A stretch of 64,000 nucleotides of DNA from Yamadazyma tenuis (taxonomy: Eukaryota > Ascomycota > Pichiomycetes > Serinales > Debaryomycetaceae), in NCBI RefSeq assembly GCF_029203305.1, contig NC_089466.1:558001-622000 (forward strand), read 5' to 3'. The position numbers and the translations under genes were made by a program. The notes beneath the pieces were generated by a model that worked only from the letters and a program-made list of their open reading frames with translations, had not been told where the DNA came from and searched no databases. This document shows, piece by piece, positions 38,701 to 46,957 of this stretch. Positions within the stretch are counted from its first letter, which is position 1. Every line of letters begins with the position of its first letter.

Positions 38701-41700
38701 ATTGAAAGTAAATACAACAGGCCTCAAATTCAACACAACAGCCTCTTTGCCACAAGATAATTTCACATTCAATTCAGGACATTGGAACGAAAAACACAAC
38801 GCATCATAAATAGTTGGAAGTGTTGGGTGTAAAGCATTTTCTAAGTCTTTGAAGCTTGCCATAAAAGTTGAAAGAGTTTCTACCAAATAAAGCAAGAAAC
38901 TTGGATCTGAATCAATACTAATGAGATTAGTTGCGACGACCCAGTTACAATAGTATGTGACTTCTTTCGGTGGAATACCAAACATCCTATGGCCATGGAC
39001 AGAAAATTCATCAATAAGGATGTCAAAATTCTCTCTTACCTTGAATCTTTGCAAGTAACCTTTTATATCAGTTAGATTGTCATCCAGATTTACGTCCTTC
39101 GAGAGCTTCACAAACATACCATAAGTTGGACTAAAGTCGGCTTGCATATCCATGTAGAAGTTTGTGAATCTGATGTCAGCATCAAAATAATCAAAGGATA
39201 AGGCTATATGACTCTCTGTCCCATACATCTCATGTGGTAACACCAATAGGCCATTTCGTACTTGAAAAGAAAACAATACATCCACATTGTTATCCGTCTT
39301 CACCATTTTCCAATAATCAAACTGTTCAGTTAAGGTCGTATTTGAAGTAGTATGTATATCACTATCCATCAGGTGGTCATTGTTATATTCTTCAAAAGTT
39401 TTGAAGTGAAAACTATCGCCCAAGTAATTCTCTCTGATTATGAAGATGTACTTCATAAGTATACCGTAAAACTTCACCATAACGTCATCACCTTTACTCC
39501 GAATCACAATAGTGTTGTGAGTGTTGATTTCAACAGTGCTTAAATAAGAATATGAGCCGTCAATTGTGAAGTTATTTGCCCTTCCTATCAAAACAGAAGG
39601 CTTATTGAAGGAGTTCATAGTATGCCATGGGGGGACGTCCAAATTCAAGTCAAAATACGGAGCAAAGACTTTGAAACTAATGGAAGTGAGACGAGTGACT
39701 TGAGTAAGCAATGGAATCTCAAGAGCCAATTCAAGTTCCTTTCCTTGCACTGAAAGGTATTTATTACTATCAAAATCCAAAGGATTGTTGATAATGTTAG
39801 AATCATTGATGTTCAAGTAAAGCCTATAATTCTGAAGATTCCAGTTGAAAAGGTATGTAAAAGGCCTAAAATTTTCATAAGGCGCAGGAGCTCCTGAACC
39901 AAAGTCAGCAAACATATCCGAAATCAATAAAGTATGTTCCCGTAAAAAGAATATCCTAGCATTTGAACTGGAATTATCAAACACCCATTCACATGGACCA
40001 TTCCATTCAAGAGGAAAGCTAAATTTGGCATCCAATGTGTGGACATCAGCCAAGTAGAGTATATCGTGATTGACAGAAGTACTAAGCTCTGGTTGAAGAA
40101 ATACAGCAAACAAAGTATTGGGAAAACCTTCTTCTTCCAGACATAAAAATGAACTGAATGAAGATATGCTTGAATTTGCACCCATTTTCAATTCGAGCCA
40201 TCCGAATGGCCTTATGGGTTTATTGATATTATTAGCCGTTCTTGCTGTTTTAAGAGCTTCTTTATCCTTACTGGGTTCTCTTGTCGGTATTCTGAAAATG
40301 ATTTCATCTTCGGCGACCACGTTGACCTTGAATCCTTGGTATTGTCTCAACTGACCTGGTTGGGGTTTGGGAGAAGGAATAGTATCTCGAGATATTGGAG
40401 GAAAAAATGCTTGTTGGATAGGAACTCTTTGTTTATCTGCCCAAGGCCCATAGTGGATAGTTGCCATAGAAAACCTTATATCGGCTCCAAACTCTGGAAA
40501 CGTATTTAACTCTTTGGCATCCACCTTCCCTGGAATATCGTAGTAGTAACTGAATTGTGTTGAGACAGAATCAAGTATCAAACTATATTTCCCATATTCT
40601 TCATTGCTGTTCATCAAATTATCGTACAAGTAGTTGAAGTCATCTAGTGATGCATTGAGGTATCGCCTCAATCCTATCCAGTTCTGGTAATCCACTTGTG
40701 GGGAAGCTTTTTCATGCAGAAAGCTGGCAAATATTGATGGTACCACATTGAGAGTTCTTTGGAGTTTCTTAAATTTTGAAACTGATGCGGCATGGGTGTT
40801 TCCATTTTGCTTGTTAGGCTGGTTTCCTTGGGACGATTCGTCATACAAGATATTGGCTTTCATTAATATTTGGAACTTCTCCATTTTAAAGAAGTAAAGG
40901 TGCTTGCAAATATCAAGCTTGCTATCAGTTCGTCTGATATCAGCAATCCCGTTTGCACTTTTGCAGGAATGAATAAGTAAAGAAGGTGTAGAATGATTCC
41001 CCAAAACTAAAACAGCACGTTTTATCGACACACTAATAGGAAAGACTGAAAGCAATCTCAGTAAGTGATGGTTGAGTTTATCCATATCCACCTCTGAGTG
41101 GTGAATTGTTGATTCATCAGACTTTGACGTAGAATCTCTCACCGAATTATTGCTTCTATTAGACCGCTGCCTCAAATCAGAAATATCTTTTTCGTGGTCA
41201 TCCAACTTTTCAGGAGTAGAATCCATATTCGGGTCATCTTTGGTCAAAATCTTCATTATGTTATCGTATGCAAAAGTTCGGTTGTACATGAAAATCTCCA
41301 ATCCTTCTAACAGAAGAAGAAACCGAGTGGAAAGTCTATCATTTTCCAGTTTAAGATCATCAGATCCCGTCAGGGAAGTCTCATCCTTCTCTTGTACCAC
41401 ATACTCTGCTAACCGGGTGCTACCCCAAAGCCAATATCTACAAGTAAGATTTACTCGTAGAACGGATACCGTTTGATTTTCTGTACCTATCGTTAAGTTC
41501 TTGATCATAAGTCTACCCCCAAGAGGGGAGAAACGGATAGATTCGATATTGATCATAATACCCAGAGTTCTCCAAAGTGCAAATCGCATCATAGTTGACA
41601 AGATAAACCCAAGGAACCTTCCAAAGTAAAACACAAAGGCTATACCAAGGATTAATACAAGGATCCAGTCCACCAAGTATATCCAAGAGGAGGCCAGATC

Positions 41701-41745
41701 CGTGGAGTGGCTTGCCACTTGAATAAACTGACTCTGTACCGCCAT
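32728..41745 (-). CDS. CSF1: Bridge-like lipid transfer protein Csf1
   Basis: At 3005 residues this is the largest gene in the window (S. cerevisiae Csf1 is 2958). Csf1 belongs to the repeating-beta-groove family with Vps13, Atg2, Tweek/KIAA1109 and Hobbit. These proteins span ER contact sites and carry phospholipids; Csf1 has been linked to ethanolamine-lipid supply for GPI anchors and to low-temperature growth. Visible features are one N-terminal transmembrane segment (about 22-52, WIYLVDWILVLILGIAFVFYFG) for ER anchoring and the conserved start 'ESIRFSPLGGRLMIKNLTIGT'. Then come thousands of residues of alternating beta-strands with interspersed disordered loops. ATG 41745 is unambiguous. 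The frame is open throughout, with no intron needed. It is divergent from the securin candidate (210 bp). Confidence 0.95.
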   Translation of the reverse strand: MAVQSQFIQVASHSTDLASSWIYLVDWILVLILGIAFVFYFGRFLGFILSTMMRFALWRTLGIMINIESIRFSPLGGRLMIKNLTIGTENQTVSVLRVNLTCRYWLWGSTRLAEYVVQEKDETSLTGSDDLKLENDRLSTRFLLLLEGLEIFMYNRTFAYDNIMKILTKDDPNMDSTPEKLDDHEKDISDLRQRSNRSNNSVRDSTSKSDESTIHHSEVDMDKLNHHLLRLLSVFPISVSIKRAVLVLGNHSTPSLLIHSCKSANGIADIRRTDSKLDICKHLYFFKMEKFQILMKANILYDESSQGNQPNKQNGNTHAASVSKFKKLQRTLNVVPSIFASFLHEKASPQVDYQNWIGLRRYLNASLDDFNYLYDNLMNSNEEYGKYSLILDSVSTQFSYYYDIPGKVDAKELNTFPEFGADIRFSMATIHYGPWADKQRVPIQQAFFPPISRDTIPSPKPQPGQLRQYQGFKVNVVAEDEIIFRIPTREPSKDKEALKTARTANNINKPIRPFGWLELKMGANSSISSFSSFLCLEEEGFPNTLFAVFLQPELSTSVNHDILYLADVHTLDAKFSFPLEWNGPCEWVFDNSSSNARIFFLREHTLLISDMFADFGSGAPAPYENFRPFTYLFNWNLQNYRLYLNINDSNIINNPLDFDSNKYLSVQGKELELALEIPLLTQVTRLTSISFKVFAPYFDLNLDVPPWHTMNSFNKPSVLIGRANNFTIDGSYSYLSTVEINTHNTIVIRSKGDDVMVKFYGILMKYIFIIRENYLGDSFHFKTFEEYNNDHLMDSDIHTTSNTTLTEQFDYWKMVKTDNNVDVLFSFQVRNGLLVLPHEMYGTESHIALSFDYFDADIRFTNFYMDMQADFSPTYGMFVKLSKDVNLDDNLTDIKGYLQRFKVRENFDILIDEFSVHGHRMFGIPPKEVTYYCNWVVATNLISIDSDPSFLLYLVETLSTFMASFKDLENALHPTLPTIYDALCFSFQCPELNVKLSCGKEAVVLNLRPVVFTFNDIANSRYSAKLSVNIQEIEHKIVNEETKNISALFRTSLVIDNILRKPKYNEHRRLQQEHIRFNDAPFHRALQMLFEETKNANYYEAYRSIINPVSLPDVPLPLNRYTNDINNPTESLGSYSSSNSSLLEQELRGDRLFISPTLDYAEEDFQPDSQKDESFKYENLIYTFDDIIGFISPKAIEVYASFQDSMHNPDLNNLMDLFEKHVVDDLKLLMLQVSTNENQRLVAPSINISFGEFHGMNEVEISDALKYSSAINILVTEPSMALSMTEERRKLHSEEYLLTKQTSTAFSFKNIIVNITSPKDFDDSISLCVKDIEFWQADDKKEEISSLIVEDVSLDLGDAQLIWLIRYIDFLSRELQPSLDAFQKNSEIQGKSQAALVYTLGLASKKYKVDDDSTVLTKPAYVLRSLKEHIRVFDSWKVLVRLRHIFQSMDDQWVTDQENALRQNGWKIPSTAYEETWDVFSKWRSWESNFQERETFFQKIFNFLPVIQKSGIFQTTFHRIAIEFSNQYSKVPDYIEVQNAYLSFTTQKKDAMFLLLPQDTAHQFDARVRAFHILANIGSYKGAISPATLTVIPSLMEEAERFKPKRKASEQDVQTESAISVVFNINNFDQQLQLDYLCFQFQAFNLSATATCQAIEEDSSFMSFTAQASSILFQMKHDSQQLISHGLEEISVVSYGGNASTEMVVVDAFVENSYSKIIDDKLSHTIEMAIEMDMKYLELLKPRIDPTVTSKDDHEFDFHELLNKKDVIVNVQVNHFSYMISLLKTILLHGAVYDNSISLILSDGAADISSLLQKIDFNLKTPSYSILELEHSQMLNNIKICEQNGTPAVSVDSQLGFSKIFCPKLIRSINEILDNFQDLVLEYESVVNKIKLTSLFSSLPKTPLRTSESKFNLGEIPIDVKFATDYVGMSFLADRSRYSMESENIEIKLSNIITPEVGISRTVSYYGSVLVPSFRISIADRIIPVGLSNIIDVNILIKLINEKKHNNRQILEVVSHYCRVCLSFGAIQRIVFLADELAIIKKELEKQLKQSRNKKTAINETKESFLSFISGFHILSYNFCIGWIFEDARNDYPGLILGAERFYAVTDEGIGKLSLMEAYLAVAHGSTSSGFFSTQSEKTNSNRAFLPFVQFVYVVTDELEGKRMKSNITGDELDVNYLSNSFHIFEYVIKSGSQVQAFFDKRVKIMDKWKDDSKSHEEQQVDYMNSLRSTFSSIECKATFAGSIVSLQKIGESGDGSSFILNFPAVKSTTTYSHYKSGAKKHSIKSELFTSSSDNKIYASCVPVIMDIVYGVKRMVRLLNQNHASTSEKEVPNKRVETSAGQKNFSFSTILEETDIHFGIKVDKQKISLSCEPTAKVEAIVGIGGIYFQVNSGSNASINAIAVLDKISAAVQHVYSREVSGSIDVNSVVLTTSVELLNEISVKSASCISNVEGYVNVKQFQDLALFKDIWWPKHLMREYEEPQVEHFLPNSNELADNKNIAWRFKEVSTTNAIPWFITFVLSDVLVKVNCGPSLGEMMFKLNEIWAVSQKTPDWTQQFKMGINAFEITSEGRLGGDLIANDLYLHSEVTWKLDEGKVLDVPLILVSAGVDQLAVKSTFDYHVFVVISISDYSIDLYNQKSELMISKDHLFVAAQFKACEIYMSSFTASNVLDIYNAVLRMTQDNKISYKETLHDSNKNKSHSAKKSNKPYNNAILETVKKLETEFEVLAGTLLIHVYPTSFDDSKVLVIKLDESSAQFLQNEYNHGIANQLKIQFNDLKVSLSTNTAVLEDFIQEATVEDFSKYARKARGGLIFLFPSFQISMKTFQKYNTNLIEYFYQSTFGGTVDIRWNLGSVNFIREMYSIHINSLASRNQFRKTLQQNTGTEEVNFKKDIFTDKDDNRKTLALGLLMDPKASETSTERIDQALNEKIDKVSKSSKYLYLPLAPPIIEAPQLKELGNATPPLEWFGLHRNKLPNVTHEMGIVSLQKVIHQVESEYSRLLGRA

Positions 41746-41955
41746 TTAGGATATATGATGTGTTCTGATCTCAATTTTTATGAGGCCTTTATGAAAATAT
41801 GTAGAGTGGGTGTGAAAACTTAACTGTGTACTACTTTAATTGCGCGCAGTCATTTTGAACATAAACAAAGGGATCGTTTACACTAGTTCTTTTCACATCT
41901 TTCATCTCATCACAGCATCTGATACTATACATCAACAGTTTCACTCACCAAAGAC

Positions 41956-42930
41956 ATGTCTGGAAATACTCAGGTACCTGTAAATCTTAACCATTTCATT
42001 GACAAGGAAAATAGCACTAAAGACTATACAAACAAGTCCAAAACAAATGAAAATAGTTCAGCACATCTTCGTGGAAAACAGCCCATATCTCGGCCTCCTA
42101 TGGCTGGAAGAGTGCCCTTGCGTGGAAAGGATGAGAATATGTCCATTCCATCCTTATCCAGATCACAGTCTTCAGTTGATAAACTAGACACAAACACGAA
42201 TTCTTTATCCACAAACACATTTAAGAGAACTGCTCTTGCCAATAAGCCAAGGTTTTTGAAGTCTAGTTCTTCTTTGGGCTTCACTCACAATACATCTTCT
42301 CGCCACAAAGTAGCACCAGGAAGCCGGTCTTTGTTGAAGCTGAAAACTCACGTGGATCCAAATGCAAAGTTGACCTATAACAATAATACCATTTTCAATC
42401 CTGCTCTAGCCAACCGTGTACCAGAGTTGGAGCAGTACACCTTGGACACAGACTCATTGAAAAAGCGAATAATTAAGTCGAAGTCTCCTTCGAAAAACTT
42501 GTCTGACACCATCACAACCCAAACTGCTAAGTTGAGCTCGAGTAGCATTCCTCGAAGACAGATTAATGACGTCGACCCTGTTAAGAAAGGCCCTCTCATG
42601 ACTGTCTCAAATAAACTTGATCAATATATCCAAGATCCTGAAAGAATAAAAGTCTTTGATGAGCTTGTAAATGATGAAAATAGCGTTGAGACAATCCCCC
42701 CCAAACCAATAGTGGCAGATCAACATGAAATTGAACTCGATGAAGAAGATTTGATGTTTTTCCGGACGGGAAAGACCAATCGAATTCAGGCACCTGTGAG
42801 CAAATTAAGGCTCGAGGAGATCAAACTCGAAGATACCACATTTGACATGGAAGATGTATCAAGAGAATCTAGTGATGATGAAGTAATTGGATTAAACGAA
42901 CAGGAATTAAACGACTTATTGGACTTTTGA
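41956..42930 (+). CDS. PDS1: Probable securin (separase inhibitor)
   Basis: This 324-residue, disordered, acidic-tailed protein has the layout of a securin, the inhibitor-chaperone of separase destroyed by APC/C at anaphase. A KEN box is at 17-19 (FIDKENS). A destruction box RVPLRGKDEN at 52-61 closely parallels the RLPLAAKDNN box of S. cerevisiae Pds1. The middle is basic and Ser/Thr-rich with several SP sites (for example SKSPSK). The C-terminal third is strongly acidic with short hydrophobic motifs (DEEDLMFF, LNEQELNDLLDF), as expected for the separase-binding part. Candida albicans has a highly diverged securin, Eip1, and this may be its orthologue. PDS1 lies near YDR115W (L34) in S. cerevisiae, and the L34 gene is two genes away here. 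Other APC/C substrates could show the same motifs. Confidence 0.65.
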   Translation: MSGNTQVPVNLNHFIDKENSTKDYTNKSKTNENSSAHLRGKQPISRPPMAGRVPLRGKDENMSIPSLSRSQSSVDKLDTNTNSLSTNTFKRTALANKPRFLKSSSSLGFTHNTSSRHKVAPGSRSLLKLKTHVDPNAKLTYNNNTIFNPALANRVPELEQYTLDTDSLKKRIIKSKSPSKNLSDTITTQTAKLSSSSIPRRQINDVDPVKKGPLMTVSNKLDQYIQDPERIKVFDELVNDENSVETIPPKPIVADQHEIELDEEDLMFFRTGKTNRIQAPVSKLRLEEIKLEDTTFDMEDVSRESSDDEVIGLNEQELNDLLDF

Positions 42931-43019
42931 AATATACCGTCATGTAAGGTATATGATCATAATGTTACTAGATATATATATGTACTTAAAATATCATTCA
43001 CCTATTTCATAACACATTC

Positions 43020-44378
43020 TTACTGTTGGGCACATTCGGGTTGAGCAGATCCTCCGCCATTATATGGGTAATCGTATTCATACTCATAGTTTCCATTGTA
43101 CTCATGCTTGTCTTCTTGATCATTACTATAAGTAGGTAAGTTGTCGACATTTGTTAGTTCGAAGTCAGTGATCAACTCTATATTCTCTCGAGTTTTTGAA
43201 ATTTCATCGATATCATCGGAATTTGAAAGGTCGTTAGGCAACACATTCTTCAATTTCAAAAGATCGTTTCTCTCCAAATACCAATTATCTTTAGGAAATT
43301 CAATATCAACCTTGATGTAAAGATCTCCTTTTGAGGCTCTTGAAAACCAGCTATCAGAGGACTTTATTGGCATTCCTTCACCTTTGATTTTAATGTAGTC
43401 TCCCGGTCTGATCACCTTTCCTTTAGGCGTGGTGACCTTAATAGCCCTTCCGTCAAGATGTTTAACTACTATCCTGGAAAATCCACACAATGCATCAACC
43501 AAGGGGATTTTCATGTCACAATACAAATCAATTTCTTTTCTCTCGAAAACTCGATGTTCTTTGCACAGTAGAGTCATTACCACATCTCCAGTCTCTTTTC
43601 CAGGATATTCATCACTTTCACCTTTTAAAGTAATTGATTCTCCGCCCATGCTGCCTTTTAGAATCTCAAATTCAAGAATCTTTACTTCCTCAATTAGCAT
43701 GGTTCCCTTACACTTCTTACAGTAACTTTTGGTACTGAAGACCTTTCCTGATCCTTTACATGTAGTGCAGTCGACTGTTGTTTGTGTAACTAAACCAGGT
43801 CCCACTCTAGTAATTTTGGTAGCTTTACCCTTACCTTCACATTTGGCACACTGTTTAGCTACAGCATTCTTTTTAGCACCAGTACCTTTACAATGGGTGC
43901 AAATAATATTTCTGGTGGAGGTGATCTTGATGATTTTTCCTTTATACAAGTCTTCCAATGTTACATCAACATCAATTTCTGCGTTTGGAGTTTTGTTCGG
44001 TTTTCCTTGCTGGCCTTTTCTATTTCCGTTCATATTCATGCCATTGAAAAAGTTGGCGAAATCGTTTGCTCCAAACTCAGCTGATCCACCTTGACCGAAG
44101 AAATTGTCATATGGATTGCCATGAAACTCTTGTTCTCCGGGGAATGGATTGGAATCATCAGTGGTTCCATATATATCGTAATGATTTCTCTTCTCTTCAT
44201 CGATCAATATCTCGTAGGCGTGCGATACCTCTTTAAACTTGATTTCTGCTTCTTCTCGTTCATGCTCGGTAACTTTATCAGGATGGTATTGCAAGGCTAG
44301 CCTTCTGTACGCTTTCTTTATGGCCAGACTATCGGCAGATGAGGTGACTCCAAGAATCTCATATAAATCACCACTCAT
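43020..44378 (-). CDS. XDJ1: Class I J-domain co-chaperone Xdj1
   Basis: This is a DnaJ-type Hsp70 co-chaperone; in S. cerevisiae Xdj1 helps deliver precursors to the mitochondrial TOM complex. I start at ATG 44378 (452 residues); the frame reaches further upstream only to a TTG. The J domain occupies about 1-70, with HPD at 32-34. A Gly/Asn/Phe-rich region follows, then four CxxCxG-type zinc repeats (about 165-235). The fourth, CKKCKGT, lacks the final Gly. C-terminal substrate-binding domains contain '[21 protein letters not shown]', a segment close to that of Xdj1 and unlike Ydj1. The protein ends CAQQ, a CaaX farnesylation motif as in Xdj1 and Ydj1. Ydj1 is the main alternative. XDJ1 is near SMC4 and CSF1 in S. 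cerevisiae too. Confidence 0.88.
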   Translation of the reverse strand: MSGDLYEILGVTSSADSLAIKKAYRRLALQYHPDKVTEHEREEAEIKFKEVSHAYEILIDEEKRNHYDIYGTTDDSNPFPGEQEFHGNPYDNFFGQGGSAEFGANDFANFFNGMNMNGNRKGQQGKPNKTPNAEIDVDVTLEDLYKGKIIKITSTRNIICTHCKGTGAKKNAVAKQCAKCEGKGKATKITRVGPGLVTQTTVDCTTCKGSGKVFSTKSYCKKCKGTMLIEEVKILEFEILKGSMGGESITLKGESDEYPGKETGDVVMTLLCKEHRVFERKEIDLYCDMKIPLVDALCGFSRIVVKHLDGRAIKVTTPKGKVIRPGDYIKIKGEGMPIKSSDSWFSRASKGDLYIKVDIEFPKDNWYLERNDLLKLKNVLPNDLSNSDDIDEISKTRENIELITDFELTNVDNLPTYSNDQEDKHEYNGNYEYEYDYPYNGGGSAQPECAQQ

Positions 44379-44592
44379 CTGGTATGTTCTTGTCAGACAG
44401 ATCTTGATGAGACGAAAATTTCGCGGACATCTGCCACTCAAATTATGTCTGGAGACCAGAACCTGCAAATAAAAACTGAACTTCAAGCAGTTGCCGCTAC
44501 TGAAATGGCTTCAGACTTTAAGTTTAACTTCGATATACGTATTTGGATCTCTTCCTACTAAAAAACAGAGGACAATTAGCGTTTCAAAGGTC

Positions 44593-44597
44593 AAAAA
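44593..44597 (-). terminator. RNA polymerase III terminator of tRNA-Ser(CAG)
   Basis: Reading the minus strand, a run of five T follows the tRNA 3' end after 7 bases. This is the minimal polymerase III termination signal. Confidence 0.8.
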
Positions 44598-44604
44598 TAA
44601 TAAG

Positions 44605-44686
44605 CGACACGAGCAGGGTTCGAACCTGCGCGGGCAGAGCCCAAAGGAACCTGCATCCTTCGCCTTAACCACTCGGCCATCGTATC
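44605..44686 (-). tRNA. tRNA-Ser(CAG), the CUG-reassigning tRNA
   Basis: On the minus strand the acceptor stem GATACGA (44686-44680) pairs with TCGTGTC (44612-44606), with a G discriminator at 44605. The D arm carries TGGCCGAGTGG (A box) and the T arm GGTTCGAACCC (B box). The anticodon stem AAGGA/TCCTT encloses the loop TGCAGGT, so the anticodon is CAG (44653-44651) with G33 at 44654 and G37. A long class II variable arm follows, as in Ser and Leu tRNAs. G33 in place of the near-universal U33, with anticodon CAG and a serine-type body, is the established signature of the Candida tRNA that reads CUG as Ser. G37 allows low leucylation in some species. No intron is present. Confidence 0.97.
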
Positions 44687-45145
44687 GATAATCCAAATAA
44701 ATATTAGAGATTCCGAATCAAGAAGACAATGTAACAATCCTTTACCTTCTATTCGATGTTTGTGAATTCATCCTTGGAATTGATATCAGAGACATACTCT
44801 AATCGTTCATGTGACCCTTAAATTGGGGTATGGAGGTTAAGGTTCTGACCGCCTGCTCAAGATCGCGTCACACTTTCATTTATATGGTCATTAAAAGTCC
44901 CATTAAATTTACACTTCTTACCTAATAATTGATACTGACATAATACCATACATATTCTATCCACTTTCATAGCATTTCTAGACCAAGCATTCTCTATTTG
45001 TAATTGAATTTGATAATTAACGTCAGTGATTTAGGCAAACAAAAAATCCGGGTAAGGCCCCCGCGAAAATCAGAAGGTCAAGGGTCAGAAAATCCTCCAG
45101 CAAATATCTCCAGCTGTTTATACTGTAACAAAACACAATAAAAAA
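44687..45145. other. Intergenic region upstream of COF1
   Basis: These 459 bp lie between the tRNA gene and the COF1 start codon. They are AT-rich, with CGCG patches at about 44865 and 45061. A polypurine/poly-A segment (AACAAAACACAATAAAAAA) lies directly before the ATG, as is common for a highly expressed yeast gene. No other gene was seen. Confidence 0.5.
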
Positions 45146-45779
45146 ATGGTATGCAATTTATCAATTGATAAAACGTTTATGGCTCAATATGTACTAACAT
45201 TACTTGTAGTCTAGATCAGGGTATGTCTCACCGTGATGCAACAGCTGAAGCTCGTCGCACACTTTTCAACATAACTGTGTCCAAAACATGACACGGTTCC
45301 ACTCACTCCGGTTTAGTGTTTGATAATGCATTGAAACTCATTGACTAACATACTTTTCTAGTGTCTCTGTAACTGATGAAGCTTTAAGTGCCTTCAATGA
45401 TTTGAAGTTGGGAAAGAAATACAAATTCATTATTTTTGCCTTAAATGACAAGAAAACCGAGATTATTGTTGAGGAAACTTCTACTGACAAAGACTACGAA
45501 GTATTTTTGGAAAAATTACCAGAAAATGCTAGTAAATATGCCATCTATGATTTCGAATACGAAATTGGTGGTGGTGAAGGTAAGAGATCCAAGATTGTTT
45601 TCTACTCTTGGTCTCCAGATACTGCCTCTATCAAGGATAAGATGGTTTATGCATCTTCTAAAGATGCATTAAGAAGATCTTTGAACGGAGTGGCTGCCGA
45701 CATTCAAGGTACCGACTTTTCGGAAGTTAGCTATGCTACCGTCTTGGAAAAAGTTAGCAGAGGTGCTGGCTCTCATTAA
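45146..45779 (+). CDS. COF1: Cofilin, with two introns and an 11-nt microexon
   Basis: Cofilin severs and depolymerises actin filaments at cortical patches. The large downstream exon matches yeast cofilin nearly throughout (KLGKKYKFI..., [36 protein letters not shown] at the end). Its frame has no ATG at the right place. The missing N-terminus is rebuilt as exon 1 = ATG alone (45146-45148), intron 45149-45209, exon 2 = 11 nt (45210-45220, TCTAGATCAGG), intron 45221-45361 and exon 3 = 45362-45779. Joined, it reads [20 protein letters not shown] and totals 143 residues, exactly the length of S. cerevisiae Cof1. Both introns have GTATGY starts, CTAAC branch sites and TAG ends. S. cerevisiae COF1 also has a 5'-proximal intron. 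It is tail-to-tail with TOA1 (83 bp). Confidence 0.93.
45149..45209 (+). other. COF1 intron 1 (61 nt)
   Basis: The intron begins GTATGC immediately after the start codon. It has a perfect TACTAAC branch site at 45192-45198 and ends TTGTAG. The branch-to-acceptor distance is about 11 nt, short as is typical in yeasts. Confidence 0.88.
45221..45361 (+). other. COF1 intron 2 (141 nt)
   Basis: The intron begins GTATGT. It has a TGACTAAC branch site at 45342-45349 and a pyrimidine-rich TTTTCTAG end at 45361. Removal restores the GGT glycine codon (split GG|T) and the conserved cofilin N-terminus. Confidence 0.9.
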
Positions 45780-45862
45780 GAAGGATTCTATGGTTTTTAA
45801 AGTACATTGGTTCTCTTTTTTCTGTATATTTTACTTGAGCAAATATATATAAAACTATTTTC

Positions 45863-46672
45863 TTACCATTCACTTTCTCCGGTGGCTTTTTGAAACACAT
45901 AGTCTCTTCCATTGATACTGGCAATTCCTTCTTTCAAGCTGCATTTCCATTTATTTTTGATTCTTTGAACTTTATCATAAAGACATAACATGATATGCCC
46001 ATCTAGGTCATTATCTTCATCATCACTTCTGTCACTATCTAAGTCATCGTCGAGATCGCTGTTGATGTCGTCTGAGTCATTAAATTCGTCGCCGTACATC
46101 ACACCCAATTCTCCATCCACCTGGTTCACCTTTTGTAATTGGCTAAGCACTTTCTTGGGGTTGTTTGTGTATATGGTCATTTCGAAGCTTTGCAGAGCTG
46201 ATGCTCCATCGGTTTGCGTCACGTTCGGCAACATCAATCCGTTGCTATCGTCATACTCATCTTTGAAAGATTGGCTGTTTCCTATGTTGGGAATTTGAAT
46301 GCCTATATCATCGTGATTATTTACGTTGGTATTATTCAAGTTCACCTCGTTACTGTAACTTAGTTGTTGGTCAGCACCTAATCCATAGTCATTGCTTATC
46401 AATAAGTCATCTTGAAGTTCTTGTTTTATGTCATGATTGCCGAGTGAAGGGGTTCTATTGGATTGTAATCCTTGTTGTCCAGCTGCCGCATGTGCTTCAT
46501 CATCCCAAGTGAATCTGCTGACTTGCGATTGGGTTAATTTTTCTTGCCATATCTTTTTGAGTTCCTGGAGAGTGTTTTCATCCACTCCGCTATTTTCAAA
46601 GTCTTGCCTGGAGTCGTTTATCACTTCCTCGATTATTGCTTCATATAATTTACTAGCTTCTATGTTGGACAT
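45863..46672 (-). CDS. TOA1: TFIIA large subunit
   Basis: Toa1 forms TFIIA with Toa2 and stabilises TBP on the TATA box. The 269-residue protein has the conserved N-terminal helical-bundle region (about 1-55, LYEAIIEEVINDSR ... LKKIWQEKL). A long, poorly conserved Asn/Asp/Gln-rich linker and a very acidic stretch (about 195-222) follow. The C-terminal beta-barrel segment (about 223-269, 'LCLYDKVQRIKNKWKCSLKEG' to the terminal GESEW) contacts TBP and DNA. The length compares with 286 in S. cerevisiae. ATG 46672 is the first in the frame. Its upstream neighbour is the SLK19 candidate; TOA1 and SLK19 are adjacent in S. cerevisiae (YOR194C/YOR195W), though divergent there and in the same orientation here. 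Confidence 0.95.
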   Translation of the reverse strand: MSNIEASKLYEAIIEEVINDSRQDFENSGVDENTLQELKKIWQEKLTQSQVSRFTWDDEAHAAAGQQGLQSNRTPSLGNHDIKQELQDDLLISNDYGLGADQQLSYSNEVNLNNTNVNNHDDIGIQIPNIGNSQSFKDEYDDSNGLMLPNVTQTDGASALQSFEMTIYTNNPKKVLSQLQKVNQVDGELGVMYGDEFNDSDDINSDLDDDLDSDRSDDEDNDLDGHIMLCLYDKVQRIKNKWKCSLKEGIASINGRDYVFQKATGESEW

Positions 46673-46957
46673 TCTGAAAGGAAAAACGATGAAAAGTTCG
46701 GTGATATTAGTTTCCTATAATAAGGAGTGTTTGTATAAGGCGTATATGAGGCTGTATTAAATACCGAATAAAACTGTACCGATTGTCCCAAGAGTTACGG
46801 TTCCTTTAACTGTGTCAGAGGAAAAAAATATTCATTTTTAAGAAGTGCGAACAAGACACCATAGGCGACTAGTTTGAAATGCTGATCGCAGCAGACACAT
46901 TTGCCATATAATGGTACGTATATTTTAATCATTTATCTATTATAAAGCATGGGAGGT

